Part shown: positions 1-12,125 of the stretch, piece by piece
Numbering within the stretch: the first letter of the stretch is position 1
How the letters are laid out: the number at the start of each line of letters is the position of its first letter
Source: Cryptomeria japonica
Taxonomy: Eukaryota > Streptophyta > Pinopsida > Cupressales > Cupressaceae
Direction of reading: 5' to 3'
DNA length: 64,000 bases
Assembly: GCF_030272615.1 (NCBI RefSeq)
Contig: NC_081414.1
Location: forward strand, 664,452,438 to 664,516,437
Program-made: the position numbers and the translations under genes
The notes under the pieces: model-generated
What the model was told of the DNA's origin: nothing
The model's database searches: none
What the model saw: the letters and a program-made list of their open reading frames with translations, nothing else

Positions 1-1038
1 GTAGTGTGGAGAGATCTATTTGTCACACGCCCACTGATTGGGAGACCATAGACTATTGTGGAGCGATTCGTCATTTCACGACTAATGAGGCAGTATGGCC
101 GGCCTCAGGGGATCTCATAGGAGTTTACAGCATATGCTAGGTATGTTGACGAGGAGAGGCAGGGTTGGGCACCGAGGCTATCTTATGCCTTGGCTATACA
201 GGAGCTGACAGGTTTACACCACCTAAGGTGGGATTACCTAGATGATATAGCAGATGTGAGGGTATTGCCCCAGTATAGAGATTACTTTTAGTAGCATCCT
301 TTCCCACATTTTATGGATCCTGGAGAGCATTCTCCTCATATTGAGGATGTAGAGGATGATGCCCCCACACTGGCACAAGGATAGGGCCAGAGACCAGATG
401 CTCCATGATGGACTAGTGGTGATCCTGGTGCCAGCAGCAACAGAGTACGAGCTGACATTGGACAGCAGAGGGGTGAGGGTGGATCCCTTGGGAGAGTAGG
501 CGTGAGGGTGGGTGGGGGAGAGGAGGAGCAAGCAGCTCCAAGGTAGGTCTGTCAGCGGTGAGAGGAGCAGGGTGGAGCCACAGGTGGAGATGGTGGTAGA
601 GATGGCGGCGAAGAGCCTGCAAGAGAGTAGGGGGCTGACATGGGTCGGTCGATGAGAGCATGCCTTGCAGAGCTGCAGTCACAGTTGATAGTGGCGCAAA
701 CTCAGCTAGCAGAGCAAGATCGATAGCTGGCCGAGATGAGGACTAAGCGGGATCACTAGCTGGCTGAGGTGAGGGTCGAGCGAGATCATCAGATTGCGGC
801 TTTGAGAGCAGAGGCGAGAGCTGAGATTGAGTCTCTATGATAGGAGGTCCTTCTCCAGAGCAGTAGGGCATCTTACTACGTAGCAGCGTATAGTGCTGTA
901 GTTCCTATTGCACAGCAAGTGCAACCTTATTCATAGTATATGGCCCGATCAGAGGGAGCATGAGCACCTTGATAGGATCTCGGGCATCAGACTCCTCCTC
1001 CTCCACCAGGCGATGAGGGAGGGGTGCGAGCTAGATGA
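1..1038 (+). pseudogene. Element A antisense PMD-type gene, 3' part of the long exon
   Basis: Frame 1 is continuous to a TGA at 1036-1038 with no frameshift, but is broken by about ten internal stops, nearly all TAG. The first 300 bases match the end of the PMD region in the copies near 47,500 and 56,500 (for example VERFVISRLMRQYGRP, then QHPFPHFMDP). Next come an acidic and Gly-rich linker (about 310-620), a coiled coil (about 640-860, with repeated QLAEQDR/LAEMRTKRDH-like heptads), and a tail with PPPPPGDEGG. The PMD core and first exon lie outside the window. PMD proteins in plants are nuclear and linked to transposon silencing and gene regulation. The role of the element-borne version is unknown. 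Confidence 0.75.
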
Positions 1039-1162
1039 TTCTTTTTGTAGCTAGGATATTTTTTTGTAGATAGACCCATATTTTTGTAGCCTATACGATT
1101 CTTGCTCTGATGGGAGTTTGTACATGTCATTGGACATCATTTTGTACCCTTAGACTTGAGAT

Positions 1163-1186
1163 GATATATATATATATATATATATA
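1163..1186. repeat. TA dinucleotide microsatellite
   Basis: About twelve uninterrupted TA units lie just past the end of the element A PMD gene. Confidence 0.9.
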
Positions 1187-1864
1187 CGAGATCCGATTTG
1201 ACTTCATTGTACTTGTGTCAATTGGTTATGAGATGTTTTTATATGCTTTATTCTATATGTATGCATTTCTTTTTCAGCATGAATGTATGTATTGCAAATG
1301 ATTATGGATGTCTATGTTTTTGTTTCTTTTCATATGCAACTAAATGAATGAAAATGAGCAGTGCAAATTTTTTGTTTTATATGCAATAAGATGAATGCAA
1401 ATGATTAATAATAAAATGAATGAATGAATCTAAATGAAATTTTATATATGCAGCTAATCATCTCAAAACACAAGTACTCGATCAAAGAAATGATGAAGAA
1501 GAGACCACTTAGCGAAGAAATGATGAAGCTTCCAGCTCTTATTCAGCAAATAAAGAGATCATTATTATTACACCAAAATCACTCTAAAGTCACAAAATGC
1601 AAAATCATATGCGAAATGCAACCTAAACCTAGTCACTAGATTTAAAATGCTTTAGATTCATCATTGAGCATAATGAACACAACAGGCAGGTTAGAGTTCC
1701 TTTTTTTTTCCATGTGCAATATTAATTATCTTGTTTGCAATGACCCTTTTTTTGTTCATATCCTTGGATAGATTTCGCAGGGACCCAAATTGCATCATAA
1801 AGAAATTCCCTCAAAACAGACAAAGAAATGATATGGACCTCCCTGTAGCATACAAATAAGTAGA

Positions 1865-1919
1865 GTCGAGGTATGTGAGGCGATTTCACCTTAATGTGAA
1901 GGCTCTTATCACAGACACC
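1865..1919. other. Conserved paired (hairpin-forming) element, copy A
   Basis: The flanks GTCGAGGTATGTG and CTTATCACAGACACCC are shared with the copy at 27241. GGT (1870-1872) and TGTG (1874-1877) can pair with CACA (1910-1913) and ACC (1917-1919). The inner stem is TTCAC (1885-1889) with GTGAA (1896-1900). The inner stem differs in sequence from the other copies but is still paired. Which transcript uses it is unknown. Confidence 0.5.
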
Positions 1920-2630
1920 CAGCTAATTTATATGTTTCCAAATCATCAGGATCATTCCTATAAGCAGAAAACAAAGAAAATATTATGCCCCCCAATCCTT
2001 GCTCCTCTTAGTCAATACAAACTTCCTCGAGTTACTCAGGGGGATAATAATCGAAAACCAATATAAAGGACAACATACAAAGAAAATTTTCATGCAAAGC
2101 TCAAACTATTTAGTGATTGTTTTCCATTATGTTGTTTTTCTTGTTAACTCAGTGATAAAAACTCTGTAGTAGTCAGGAGACAGATGACTAACTCGGAGTG
2201 GACGACCAGGTTTCACTGACAGAATAATGACTTGGTTGACACTACTTAGGATATGTAATGTGCTCTGTCAATTTTCCTAAGACTAGGGCATTGATCAGTT
2301 TCAAGTCATGTGGGTTCCAACGAACCAGGGTGTCATGAAAGTGACTGCAAAATATGTACAAGTGAAAGCAAAGATGCATGAAAGTGGGAAATGCCAACAT
2401 TGTGTTGATAGATGGAGCGCTTGAGTACAAGAGGCGCCTGTTTGCCAAGTTTTCACCTACTTGGTAGAGAATCATCACGTTTTTTTTTAACAAGGTGCCT
2501 ATTTACCAGGTTTTCACCAGGGCATTTTCTCTTTTACATTTTTTTTTTTGTATTTTATGATTTTTCCATTTTTTTTATGATTTTTTTTTCAGGACTTTTT
2601 TAGCTGTACAATTTGCTGGAGTAGAGAATG

Positions 2631-3965
2631 CTAAGTAAAGAATCTTTTCAGGTGGATAGTGTTAATTGGTTCTCAGAGCTGTTCTCCTTCCGATGTTGAG
2701 AGCTGATAGGCACCAGAGCCGAAGATTGCAGTAACGAAATAGGGGCCCAGCTAGTTGGGTTCAAACTTCCCTTTGTTGTCTTGAAACTGTTGATTTTTTG
2801 GATTTTCTCTTAGTACTAGGTCTCCAACCTGAAATCCTCTTTGTCTAACCTTCTTGTTATATCCTCTAGACATTCTCTTTTGGTACACTCTGAGATGATC
2901 AAATGCCACTTGCCGATGTTCATCGAGCAATTCAAGTTCTTGCAATCTAGATATTTTGTGATCTTCATCAGTAACAAGACCTTGCAACAAAACTCTTAGA
3001 GATGGTATTTCTACTTCAATAGGTAATACTACTGTAGACCCATACACCAAAGAGAAAGGTGTAGCCCCAGTAGGTGTTCTGATACTTATTCTATAAGCCC
3101 ATAGTGCAGGATTGAGCTACAGATGCCAATCCTTCCCAGATTTGTTCAATGTTTTGTGGAAGATAGTCAGTAGTTTTTTGTTAGATGCCTCGACTTGTCC
3201 ATTACCTTGAGGGTAATATATTGATGACTAATGTTGCTTTATTTTGAATTTCTCTCAAAGTTCATCCAAGTCTTTATTCTTGATTTATCCTCCATTATCA
3301 GTCACGATGGATGAAGGTATCCCATACCTGCAAATTATATAGTTTAGGATGAATAAGGCGACTTGTTTACCAGTTGCTTTGATGAGCGGAACCGCTTCTA
3401 CCCACTTGGTGAAATAGTCAGTGGCCGTTATGATGAATTTATGTCTGTTGGATGATGCAGGATATATCTAACCAATGAGATCAAAGGCCCATTGCTAAAA
3501 AGGCCAGTGTGTAATGAATGGTATGAGATCCCTCATCGGGGCATGTATGAGATTTCCATGAAGCTGACATTTCTCACAAGTCTTAGCAAATTTTATGGTG
3601 TCTTTTTCCATATCTAGCCAGTAGTAGCCAACCCGTAATAGTTTCCGAGTTAAAGTAAAACCATTTGAATGAGATCCACAAATGCCTTCATGGACTTCCG
3701 ATAATGCACATTTAGACTCTTCAGTTTCTAGACATCTAAGAAATGTACTGTCCAAACCTCATCTAAATAAATCATTAGCTATGATAACATACCGCGAAGC
3801 ATTTTGAGTTAGGTTTCTTTTCTCATTTTGGGTAAGATTTTTAGGAATAACTTGGTCACGTAGATAGGAGTAAATGTGGCTATATCTGGATGAGTCATGT
3901 CCAATAATAGAACAGACTATTTGGGTCTTAGGAGAATCATAAGTAGGATAATATAACTCTTCCAC
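2631..3965 (-). pseudogene. Element A integrase (pol C-terminus)
   Basis: Integrase inserts the cDNA into the genome. The N-terminal zinc finger is readable at about 3540-3700 (H-x-H spacing in EVHEGICGSHSNG, then CEKCQLHG). The catalytic core follows: GLDL-like FDLIG, VTDNGG, and the Glu in QGNGQVEASNK. The C-terminal part is open from 3050 to 2751 and ends at a TAG at 2631-2633 after IHLKRFFT. Several in-frame stops between 3495 and 3050 disable it. The frame is the same as that of RT and protease upstream. Confidence 0.85.
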
Positions 3966-4440
3966 CAGAAAATCAAAGCAAAAATTAGACTCCTATAGCT
4001 CAGGTATAGATGCCAAGGTAGCCATAGCATCTGCTACTCTATTCGCTGATCTAGGAATTTGTTGGAATGATACAAAAGCAAAATACTTCTTGAAATCATC
4101 TACCATCCTCTTGTAAGGCATCAATTTCTCATCTTGAGTCTGATATGTATCATTGATTTGATTGATGACCAGGTGAGAATCTCCATAAATATGTAATTCA
4201 GCAACCTTCCATTCAATGGCTAGCTTTATCCCATTTACCAAGGCTTCATATTTTGCAATGTTGTTTGTGTAAGGGAATAGAATCTTATAAGACTTTGGAA
4301 TTGAGTACTTCTAAGGAGTAATGAATAATATGCCAACACCTGAACCATTTTGAGTAAAGGACCCATCAAAGAACATCTTCCCGGGTTGTTGAGTAAGATG
4401 CATTATTGATTCATCTGGAAACTCAATATGTAGTGGTTGA
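3966..4440 (-). pseudogene. Element A second, archaeal-type RNase H (aRNH)
   Basis: This is the extra RNase H typical of Tat elements, placed between the first RNase H and integrase. Visible signatures are NNIAKYEALVNG (normally NNIAEYEAL, so the catalytic Glu appears changed to Lys), YGDSHLVINQ (catalytic Asp), and RVADAMATLAS (catalytic Asp). A TAG near 4311 replaces the Gln seen in the B and D copies (TPQG). It would remove RNA from RNA-DNA hybrids during reverse transcription. Confidence 0.8.
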
Positions 4441-4862
4441 GTATCCTCAAGTGGGGCTTCAACAAGTTGATTAGCACTTACCTATCCTTTTATGGCTTTG
4501 CATTCCACATATTCAATGTCAAACTCTATAAGGATCATTACCCACTTTGCCAATCATCTGGTGAGTGTTGCTTTATTAAGAAGATACTTGAGTGGATCAA
4601 TTTTGGCCACCAACTTGACTGAATGTGCTAGCATATAGTGCCTCAGTTTCTGTGATGCAAAGACCAATGCTAAGCATGCTTTTACTATTATAGTATAATT
4701 CATTTCATAAGACACCAATATCCTGTTGATGTAATAAATAGCTCTTTCCTTTTTGTTGTCATCATGTTGTGCCAAAAGTGCCCCCAGTGATGAATCTGTT
4801 GCTGATATATATAAGATTAATGGTTTACCTTGAATAGGTGGCATTAAGATCGGTGGATTTGA
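4441..4862 (-). pseudogene. Element A first RNase H domain, degenerate type
   Basis: The domain begins LILYISATDSSLGALLAQ, where active Ty3 RNase H has an Asp-containing DAS motif. Here that residue is absent, as is usual in Tat elements whose role has passed to the second RNase H. The YYINR and YTIIVKACLAL blocks are typical of the family. The loss is shared by B, D and E, so it is ancestral and not local damage. Confidence 0.8.
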
Positions 4863-5936
4863 CAGATACTATTTGAGTTGTTGAAGATGTTGTTCACATT
4901 CTTGATCCCAATTGTATAATATGCCTTTCCTTAGTACCTTTGTGAAAGGTTGAGCCTTGTCTGCTAGCTGAGAAATGAACCTTCTAATAGACTGGAGACA
5001 TCCTTGTAGACTTCTCATTTGACTGATATTCTTTGGAGGCGACATTTCCATTATGGCTTGGACTTTTTCAGGATCAACTTTGATTCCTTTTTTTGAAATA
5101 ATGTATCCAAGTAGCTTACCAGATGTCACTCGGAATGCACACTTCTTTGGGTTTAACCGGAGTTTGAACTTTTCCATTCTGTCGAGGATAGGACCTAACT
5201 CTTGAATATGTGTTGATCTTTTCATAGTTTTCACTAAAGTATCATCAACGTAGTCTTCCATATTATTGTGCATCATATCATGAAAGATAGTTGTGACTGC
5301 TCTTTGATAGGTCACTCCTGTGTTCTTTAACCCAAATGGCATGACATTCCAGCAAAAGGTTCCCCATGCACAGGTGAAAGCTGTCTTTTCTTGATCTCCA
5401 GGAGCGATTTTAATCTGATTGTAGCTAGAAAATCCGTCCATTAGTGAGTACATCTCATACCCAGTTGTCATGTCGACTATCATATCAATATTTGGCAATG
5501 GAAAGTCATCTTTTGGACATGCTTTATTGAGATCTCTAAAATCTATACAAACTCTGATAGATTTATCTGCCTTCAACACAGGTACTATGTTGGAAATCCA
5601 GTCAGCATAATCTATTGCTCTGATAAATCCAGCTTTAAGTAGTTTCTCTAGTTCAGCTTTGACCAATAGTGCAACATGCGGGTGCATCTTACAGAGTTTT
5701 TGTTTAACTGGTTTTACTCCTGGTGTGATTGAGAGATGGTGCATAATGAGATCAGGATCCAAGCCTGGCATATTAGAGTACGTCCATGCAAAATTTATTT
5801 TCTTCTCTAAGAATAGCTGAGTAAAATCCTTCAATTCCTCTGCTGATAGTGATTGAGCTACATGAATAATTTGTGGTGTCTCTTGATTCCCGATATTTAC
5901 TGGTTGAGTTGGCTCGATCAATATGGAAGACCGCTC
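4863..5936 (-). pseudogene. Element A reverse transcriptase
   Basis: The 350-residue stretch 5921-4869 is open. It holds the RT landmarks in order: KAELEKLLKAGFIR, VCIDFRDLNKACPKDDFPLP, LMDGFSSYNQIKI, MPFGLKN, YVDDTL (intact catalytic Asp pair), LNPKKCAF, KLLGYIISKKGI and the thumb MSPPKNISQMRSLQG. It copies element RNA into cDNA in the cytoplasm. It continues in frame from the linker upstream and into RNase H downstream, so it is part of a single polyprotein. Confidence 0.9.
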
Positions 5937-7724
5937 CTAAAAATGACTGTGCAGTATACCAAGTATCTCACCTTTAGGCACCTCAGAGAGGTTTTCACCT
6001 TTAGGTACGTCCTTTATTTTCTCTTTTTTAGATTCTGACACTGCCACAATATGGTTTTCATCATCAGATCTTTTATTTTTATTTTTCTTGTTTTTGCGAC
6101 TAAGATACTTGATATCCTCTTCAGTCAAATTTTCACTCCATTCACTAGTGGAAGAGTTCATAGGTTTGACTGCATTGAGATAATAGGATAATGTATAGTC
6201 ATTGGCAAAAGTAGGTATATCCATGGGTTGATTCTGTAAAGTACAGTCAATCAATTCGAGATGTATTAAGGACAAATTTTGGATAGGTTCAAGAGTGTTC
6301 ACGGTATTGTTATCACAACTGTGGATTGAAAAGTCAAGTTCCTCAATGATACATTGCATAAGTCTCTCGAGACCAGGAAGAGTCAGATCATGATTATTAA
6401 AGTTCACGTTAATATTTAATCAATCTAATCCAATAGACATACTTGTAACGTCATTTACTACGTCGGACTGGATGTCATGTTGTGGTTTAACAACAATAAG
6501 ACTAGTAGGTAACTTTTCATTGTTTGTATCAGATGATTCAGAGTTTAAGGATGAGTGGGTATCATCATGAACAAGACTATCATCAGAGTCCTCAAAATCA
6601 TCAGAGTTATTAGATGAAGTTTCCAAGTCTTTGTCAAGTGATTTAGTAAGCATATGTATGGTATCAATACTAACATCTTTAATGATACAAATTCCTTCAT
6701 ATTGTAGTTCATTTGTCATTTGTATCTGACACACCTGTTGACATGATCTCATTGTTTCTATGATTTTTTTTTGTCTACTCCATTCAGCTTCTTCTGGACT
6801 GATAACTGGTTCTTGTTCTGCAACTTCTAACTCTTCTTGTGTAGTGCTATAACTGATTTGTTCTGTTTTAGGATAAGGATACATAGATGAGAAGCTTTCT
6901 AGTATTGTTCCTTCTTTCAATGCTTGTTCATAATTTGCTTGCCTCTTTTGTCTAATTTCTTGTATTTCCCTCTCTAGTTTTATGCGCATCATCTCTTGAG
7001 TATCATCTATGACACCACTAGATTCTTTTGGAGTTTCTATAGCAGATGTGTTTGAAAGATAGTCAGGACCCCATTCATACTCGTTTGAATCAGTCTTTGA
7101 ATCATCTACTTGTTGCCTGCCAGTATATGTGACTGGAACTTTTAATGGTGCAAACAATTCTCTGATTCTCACAAATTCATCTCTCATATCCTTAGGCACC
7201 ACAACTTCTTGTATTATTGTAGCTGATACCATCGAAGCTTGAGCACTGACTATTTCTTCTTTCTTGACTGTTGATTCCTCTTTCTCTTTTCTACACTCTT
7301 CTTTTGTTTGTTTAGTGTTTGCTTCATGTAATGTTAAAGGTGATATCTTTTTCAAGCCTTTAGACTTAGAGACATGTTTTTGTTCTGATGTCTTTTTAGG
7401 ATCGTATCCCAGTCCAGCCTTATCATGTGTGGATTTGGTTTGTAGCTAAATTGGTTCAGTAATACCTTCTTTTTGTTTGCCCAAAGAACCAGTACCTGAG
7501 TACCCCATGCACTGAATCATTTTGTAACCACGACCATATTGATTTGAGGAAATATCACAATGTCGTACCTCCTCATTTGGACTATCTTCCTTAAAGAGCT
7601 AGTTAAGCACAACATCTTCTTCTATTTCATCTACCAAAGAGGTAGAAGACTATATGGAGAGACCATCATATATAGTATTCAGAACTGAATTTTGTGTTCT
7701 CATAGCCTCTAACGGCTTGCCCAA
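5937..7724 (-). pseudogene. Element A protease-RT linker with G-patch motif
   Basis: This is a long acidic, low-complexity linker. Near its start, at about 7400-7540, lies a G-patch-like block: GRGYKMIQCMGYSGTGSLG, then GITEPI, then AGLGYDP. G-patch domains bind RNA or stimulate helicases; in betaretroviruses one follows the protease. The rest is rich in Asp, Glu and Ser (DSNEYEWGPDY, SSNNSDDFEDSDDSLV). It ends with two copies of a VPKGENLSEVPKGE-like repeat near 5960-6010. Breaks are mainly TAG stops. The length of about 590 codons is unusual for this position. Confidence 0.7.
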
Positions 7725-8510
7725 CTATTTTGGCAATGGAGGGAGAGAAACTAATGATAGCATCGGTTCTATCTTGTAGCCATCCATGCCGGTATCTGTA
7801 ATCTTCAATCTCTTTTCTAAGTCTTTCATCAATGTTTCTGGATCTTCATTTGGAGAGGCTGCCCTATTATGAGGCACAAAAGTATCTGCACCTTTTGTCA
7901 ATGCATTACAGATGACATTTGTATCAGCAGGAATATTGACTTCAACTCCATTATAAGGAAACTTTAAGCATTGGTGATATGTTGATGGTACTGCCTTCAT
8001 TTCATGAATCCATGGCCTGCCCAGCAATATATTGTATGACAATGGAATATCGAGAACCTGGAAAAGGACATCTCTCTCTACCGGTCCTACTCTGATTGGT
8101 AATGATACCAAACCTTTGGAGGTCCTCTCTTCTTCATCATAGGCTTTAATTGTTATTTTCTTGCCTGGATCAATGACATTTTCAAAGAATCCTAGTTGTG
8201 TAAGCAGATGATAAGTATATATATTCAACCCCGTGCCTCCATCTATCAAAACACGTTTAACTCTGTGTTTGTGGATCATGGCTTCAATATGCAATGGCTA
8301 GTTATGTGGATGATTTAATGAATTGTCATCTTCCTTAGAGAAGGTCAAATAGTGAGGTGAAGTCAGATGACCCACCATAGACTGAAACCGATCAATGTCT
8401 AAATCTTTTGGAACATTGGTAGTGAGCAATGCTTTGTCTAGGATTTCCTTATGAGCAGATGAGAGCTGTAGCAATTCAAAAATTGAAATTTGAGCATTTG
8501 TCCTTTTCAA
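7725..8510 (-). pseudogene. Element A aspartic protease
   Basis: Retropepsin-type protease that would cut the Gag-Pol polyprotein. The active-site block is VLIDGGTGLN (about 8230-8260) and the C-terminal block is YNILLGRPWIH (about 8010-8045), followed by VPSTYHQCLKFPYNG. A TAG at 8295-8297 sits where NQPLH would be expected, and another near 8511 where VEQLKR would be expected. Both look like CAG changed to TAG. Confidence 0.8.
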
Positions 8511-10453
8511 CTATTCAACCACAATATATCCAGAGGATGATGATGAGGTTAATCTTTTAAATTTGTCCAAGGTTGATTCCTTTTGTTTGTTTGGCAAGGC
8601 TATTGGATTTGATGTTTCCTGAGCCGATTTGGAAGAACTAGCTCCTTGGAGGGTAACTTTCTTTTGAGATCTGGTCAGAGCTTTTGCATATTGTGATTCA
8701 TTTGGTTTATCTTCAACTATAATCACATTGCAATATTTTGAATGTGAAGGTTCAATCATGTTGATAACGTTGTCCTGGCTGGCATAAGCATAATTTACCT
8801 TGGCACCTCCTTTGGTCTTTGAGGAATCTCCTTGTTCGTAAGCAAGCAAAGGGTCTTTAAATGCTTTATGATTAGCATTGGTTGGATGATTCCCAACAAC
8901 AACTTTACCAACGTCTATGAGATCCTGAATCTCATGTTTTAGCTTCATGCAATTGTTTATGTTATGACCCTTATTCTGATGGAAGTCATAGTATTCATTT
9001 TCTCTCCACCATCTTGGTTTGACATCTGGATCATATGGTCCGGAGTTATCTCATAGTGTTATCAAGTTGTTTGCCAACAAATTTTTGAAAGTAGACTCAT
9101 ATGATTCTTCAAGAGGAGTAAAATCACGCTTAGGTTTGGAAAGCCAAGGCTTGTCTTTGAACAATTCCTTTGTTTTCTTTGGTGGATTCTCTGCTGCAAT
9201 CTCAGTGGCTTTAAGTGCTTGTGTACCACTAGCTAGGTTGAATATTGTGGATTTTGAGTTGGTTTTGACAGTGTCTACTACTCCATCATTAACAACATTC
9301 TTGTTGTTGTCTTTGGCAAATTTCCAATACTTGTTCTTCCCTTTAGAGCTAGATCCTGTTTGTGTTTCTTTCCAAGGTGTGATATCCCCCTTCTTTATAA
9401 GCACATCTTCCATTCGAATGGCATTATCTACCATTTTATTAAATGATGGGTGTACTTGAATTTGTACACTATATTTCAGTTCGAGGACCAAGTTATTGAC
9501 AAATATATCCATTTTCTCAGAGTCTAGAATAGGTCGTGGGTACCTAGAGAACATCCTTCTCTAGTGTTGGAGAAAAGTAAGAAGAGGTTCCCCTGTTTTC
9601 TGTTGAGTATTACAAAGATCGATCATAGTCACAAGATGTTGAATGTTGTATGAGTATTGTTGTAAAATAGTTGGGTTAGTTCTTCGAATGTTTTTATTCC
9701 TTTGGGTAGACTTGAGAACCATTCCATTGCTTGACCCCCTAACCTCCTTGGGAAGAGATGCATGAGGTACGTTTGATCGTGCATGAATTCCATACAAGCA
9801 GCACTAAATTCCCTAACATGATCTTGAGGATATGAGGTACTGTCATATTTGTCAAATTTTGGGATTTCCACTCGTGAAGGGAATGGAGGCATGTGTAAAT
9901 TCTTGTCAAATGGAAAGGGACATATTGTTTCCAGAGAATATTGTTTCGAGGACTTGTCCTTATTCTTCAGCTTTGTGAGCTCTGTCCGCAAAGCTAGTAA
10001 ATGTTTGTGTACCATGATTATAGGCGAGTCTTCCCTTTTAGTAACAAGCGTCTGAACATCATATCCAATAGGAAGTTTGGCACCTTGATTTGCTAGTTCT
10101 AAGAAATAGTCTTCCTTTTCTTGGGTCATGATAGTTTTCATAATTTTTCTAAAGTCTTTGTCTTTCTGATAGTCAAGGATATCTTTTTCTGGAGGTTCAG
10201 CAGCTTCGTCAATCTCACTTGATGATGATGAGTCATTATGATTTTTAGGAATATTATGGTCATTTTTGTTTCCATCATTGTATTCTGTCTCATGTATAGT
10301 GGGAGATTTTGGTTCATCAAAAATTGGTTTGCCTGATGATGATGGTATGTCAGTGAGGGGATCCTTCACGTAGAATGGATTATCTTGATAAGTGAAGGTT
10401 TGTCCTTTGCCTTTGGCTTGTTTCTTATGAGATCTCCTGGTTTGAATAGGCAT
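8511..10453 (-). pseudogene. Element A gag
   Basis: The structural protein that packages element RNA. The ATG at 10451-10453 begins MPIQTRRSHKK; element B gag begins MPIETRSKSKK, which supports this start. A Ser/Asp/Glu-rich region is followed by the retrotransposon gag core (PFPSRVEIPKFDKYD, YLMHLFPRRLGGQAMEWFSS, TGEPLLTFLQ). A one-base loss near 9665, in a T run, shifts the frame. A zinc-knuckle-like block lies near 8940-9010 (EYYDFHQNKGHNINNC); its first Cys is Tyr here but Cys in element B. Stops near 9558 and 9050 also break it. Confidence 0.85.
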
Positions 10454-11267
10454 TTTTATGGATTAGTGTGACCTAGAGTTATTTTTGATGCAGAGGTCAA
10501 GATCAATTTCAGTGCTAGTTTGTTCGGTTTAAGTATTGTTTGAGAGAAACAACTAAGATTTAGTCTAGTTTCAGGAAAGATCTATCCTGTATAAGACATT
10601 TACCTGGGTTGATTCTAAAATTGTAACTAAGATTTAGTCTGATTCAGGAACGATATATCCTATGTAAGACGTTATCTAAGTGACTTGAGTTTGATAGGTA
10701 GTTTGATTGAACGAGCTAAAGGGTGATCGACCAAATCGTGCAACAAAAAATGGTAGAGGTACACTATCTTGATCTATTTTATACTTAGGAAAATTTGATA
10801 ACCAGTATTATGTTCATGGTAGACTATGTTTTTGGCAAGTTTGACCGTTCTGTTTGACAAAACCAGAGACTCGTACGACTGGGTTTTCTGAACTAGATGA
10901 TAATTTAGCAGTTATACGATGACAAAAGTTCTGTTTCATATGAGTTTCTACCTTGTACCATACGATTGATGGGCATGTACAGGATGACAAAAGACTGAGG
11001 TCAATTCTACCTCATATGAGATAGAATACAATGCAGGATGATGAATGATTTAGACTTGTATGACAGAGAATCTGCTATAGGATGACAATTGAGTAGATTC
11101 GTATGACACAGGACTACTACAACATGATAATTTAGCAGACTCGTATAACTGTTTACAGGGCAAAGACTAAAATTCTGAGTTTTCTGACTGCTGAGTATTG
11201 ACAACTGAGTATGACAAATTCTGAGATGGCCTGATTTTTTACTGGGATCGACTGATTTTGGATAGAA

Positions 11268-11510
11268 TTTCGACTTGGTATAGACTAGCTTATGACACAG
11301 ACAGAGTATTGACTTAGGATGGACTAGCTTCTGACATGGACAGAGTTTTGACTTAGGATGGACTAGCTTCTGAAACGGACAAATTTTTGACTTAGGATGG
11401 ACTAGCTTCTGACACAGACAGAGTTTTGACTTAGGATGGACTAGCTTCTGACACAGATAGAGTTTTGACTTAGGATGGACTAGCTTCTGACACAGATAGA
11501 GTTTTGACTG
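11268..11510 (-). repeat. 39-bp tandem repeat in element A leader
   Basis: The word TTGACTTAGG recurs at 11309, 11348, 11387 and 11426, exactly 39 bp apart, with further copies on either side (six or seven in all). The period is a multiple of three, so the array produces an open frame with a 13-residue repeat on the minus strand. I regard that frame as a by-product. Confidence 0.85.
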
Positions 11511-12024
11511 ACTGAGTTTGTTTCTTGTCTTCTCCAATTTTGGTATTCAAAATTTTGTTTCAGGGATGAAAACACAGAAAATAGGTAGTATGTATAGTAA
11601 CTCCAATCACAGCATGCAAACCCTAAGGAACTTGGTGAGGCAAGAAAACCTTTTCTTGTAAAATCAGGTACACACCCAATAGCTAATCAAAATACGGTTG
11701 CTGAGTCTCACGCAATGGATTCTCAATGCTGTATTATCCGGCTCCAAATGCTAATGGGGGCACGAAATGACAAGTATCTTGGGAGAGTTACTATCTCTCT
11801 TGCACAAAGATTATCTCCCTTTCAGAGGTGAACCGGGTAGCTTCTAATTTTAATTGGATTTAGTAAGGGGTCCGTTCAGCGCGTCGAGGTATAAACTCAA
11901 TTAAGAGGTCTCCCAGCCTTGAAAACCAAGGTTTAATATACCCGAAGGTACAGAGGAGAGCTATTCCCGAGCACTGCCGTTGACTTTATTTTCATCAAAT
12001 CACGTTTATTTTATAATGGGTTGG

Positions 12025-12125
12025 ATTACTTGGCGTCTAGCCGTTCCCACTTAGGTCGTTCCCCTCTCACCGACCCTAAAGGCTATAGAGTTATTAGCTC
12101 CTCGGGAGGGCAGGCCTGCTAAAGA
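12025..12125 (-). promoter_or_regulatory. Conserved leader block, copy A (possible packaging or dimer signal)
   Basis: The stretch reading CTTGGCGTCTAGCCGTTCCC, then CACTTAGGTCGTTCCC and CTCACC, recurs with small changes at 38371-38425 in element B. A GGAGGGCAGGCC word follows in A and GGAGGCAGGCCC in B. It lies between the primer-binding site and gag, where retroelements carry packaging signals. The function is inference. Confidence 0.4.

Larger units (their letters stand above)
1039..2630. other. Element A convergent 3' region between PMD gene and integrase
   Basis: No coding sequence is convincing here. The antisense PMD gene and gag-pol end towards each other across this AT-rich stretch. 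It holds a TA microsatellite (1163-1186), a conserved paired element (1865-1919), two copies of a GGTTTTCACC-type motif (about 2450-2515) and T-rich runs containing TTTTTTCAGGACTTT (about 2540-2605). That last word also occurs at the same place in elements B and E. Confidence 0.6.

Noticed and set aside
9019-9459. 146-residue plus-strand open frame
   Set aside because: Antisense shadow of element A gag; no domain features.
11007-11537. 176-residue minus-strand frame with a 13-residue KLYLCQKLVHPKS repeat
   Set aside because: The 39-bp repeat is a multiple of three, so an open frame arises automatically. It lies in the leader and has no counterpart in element B.
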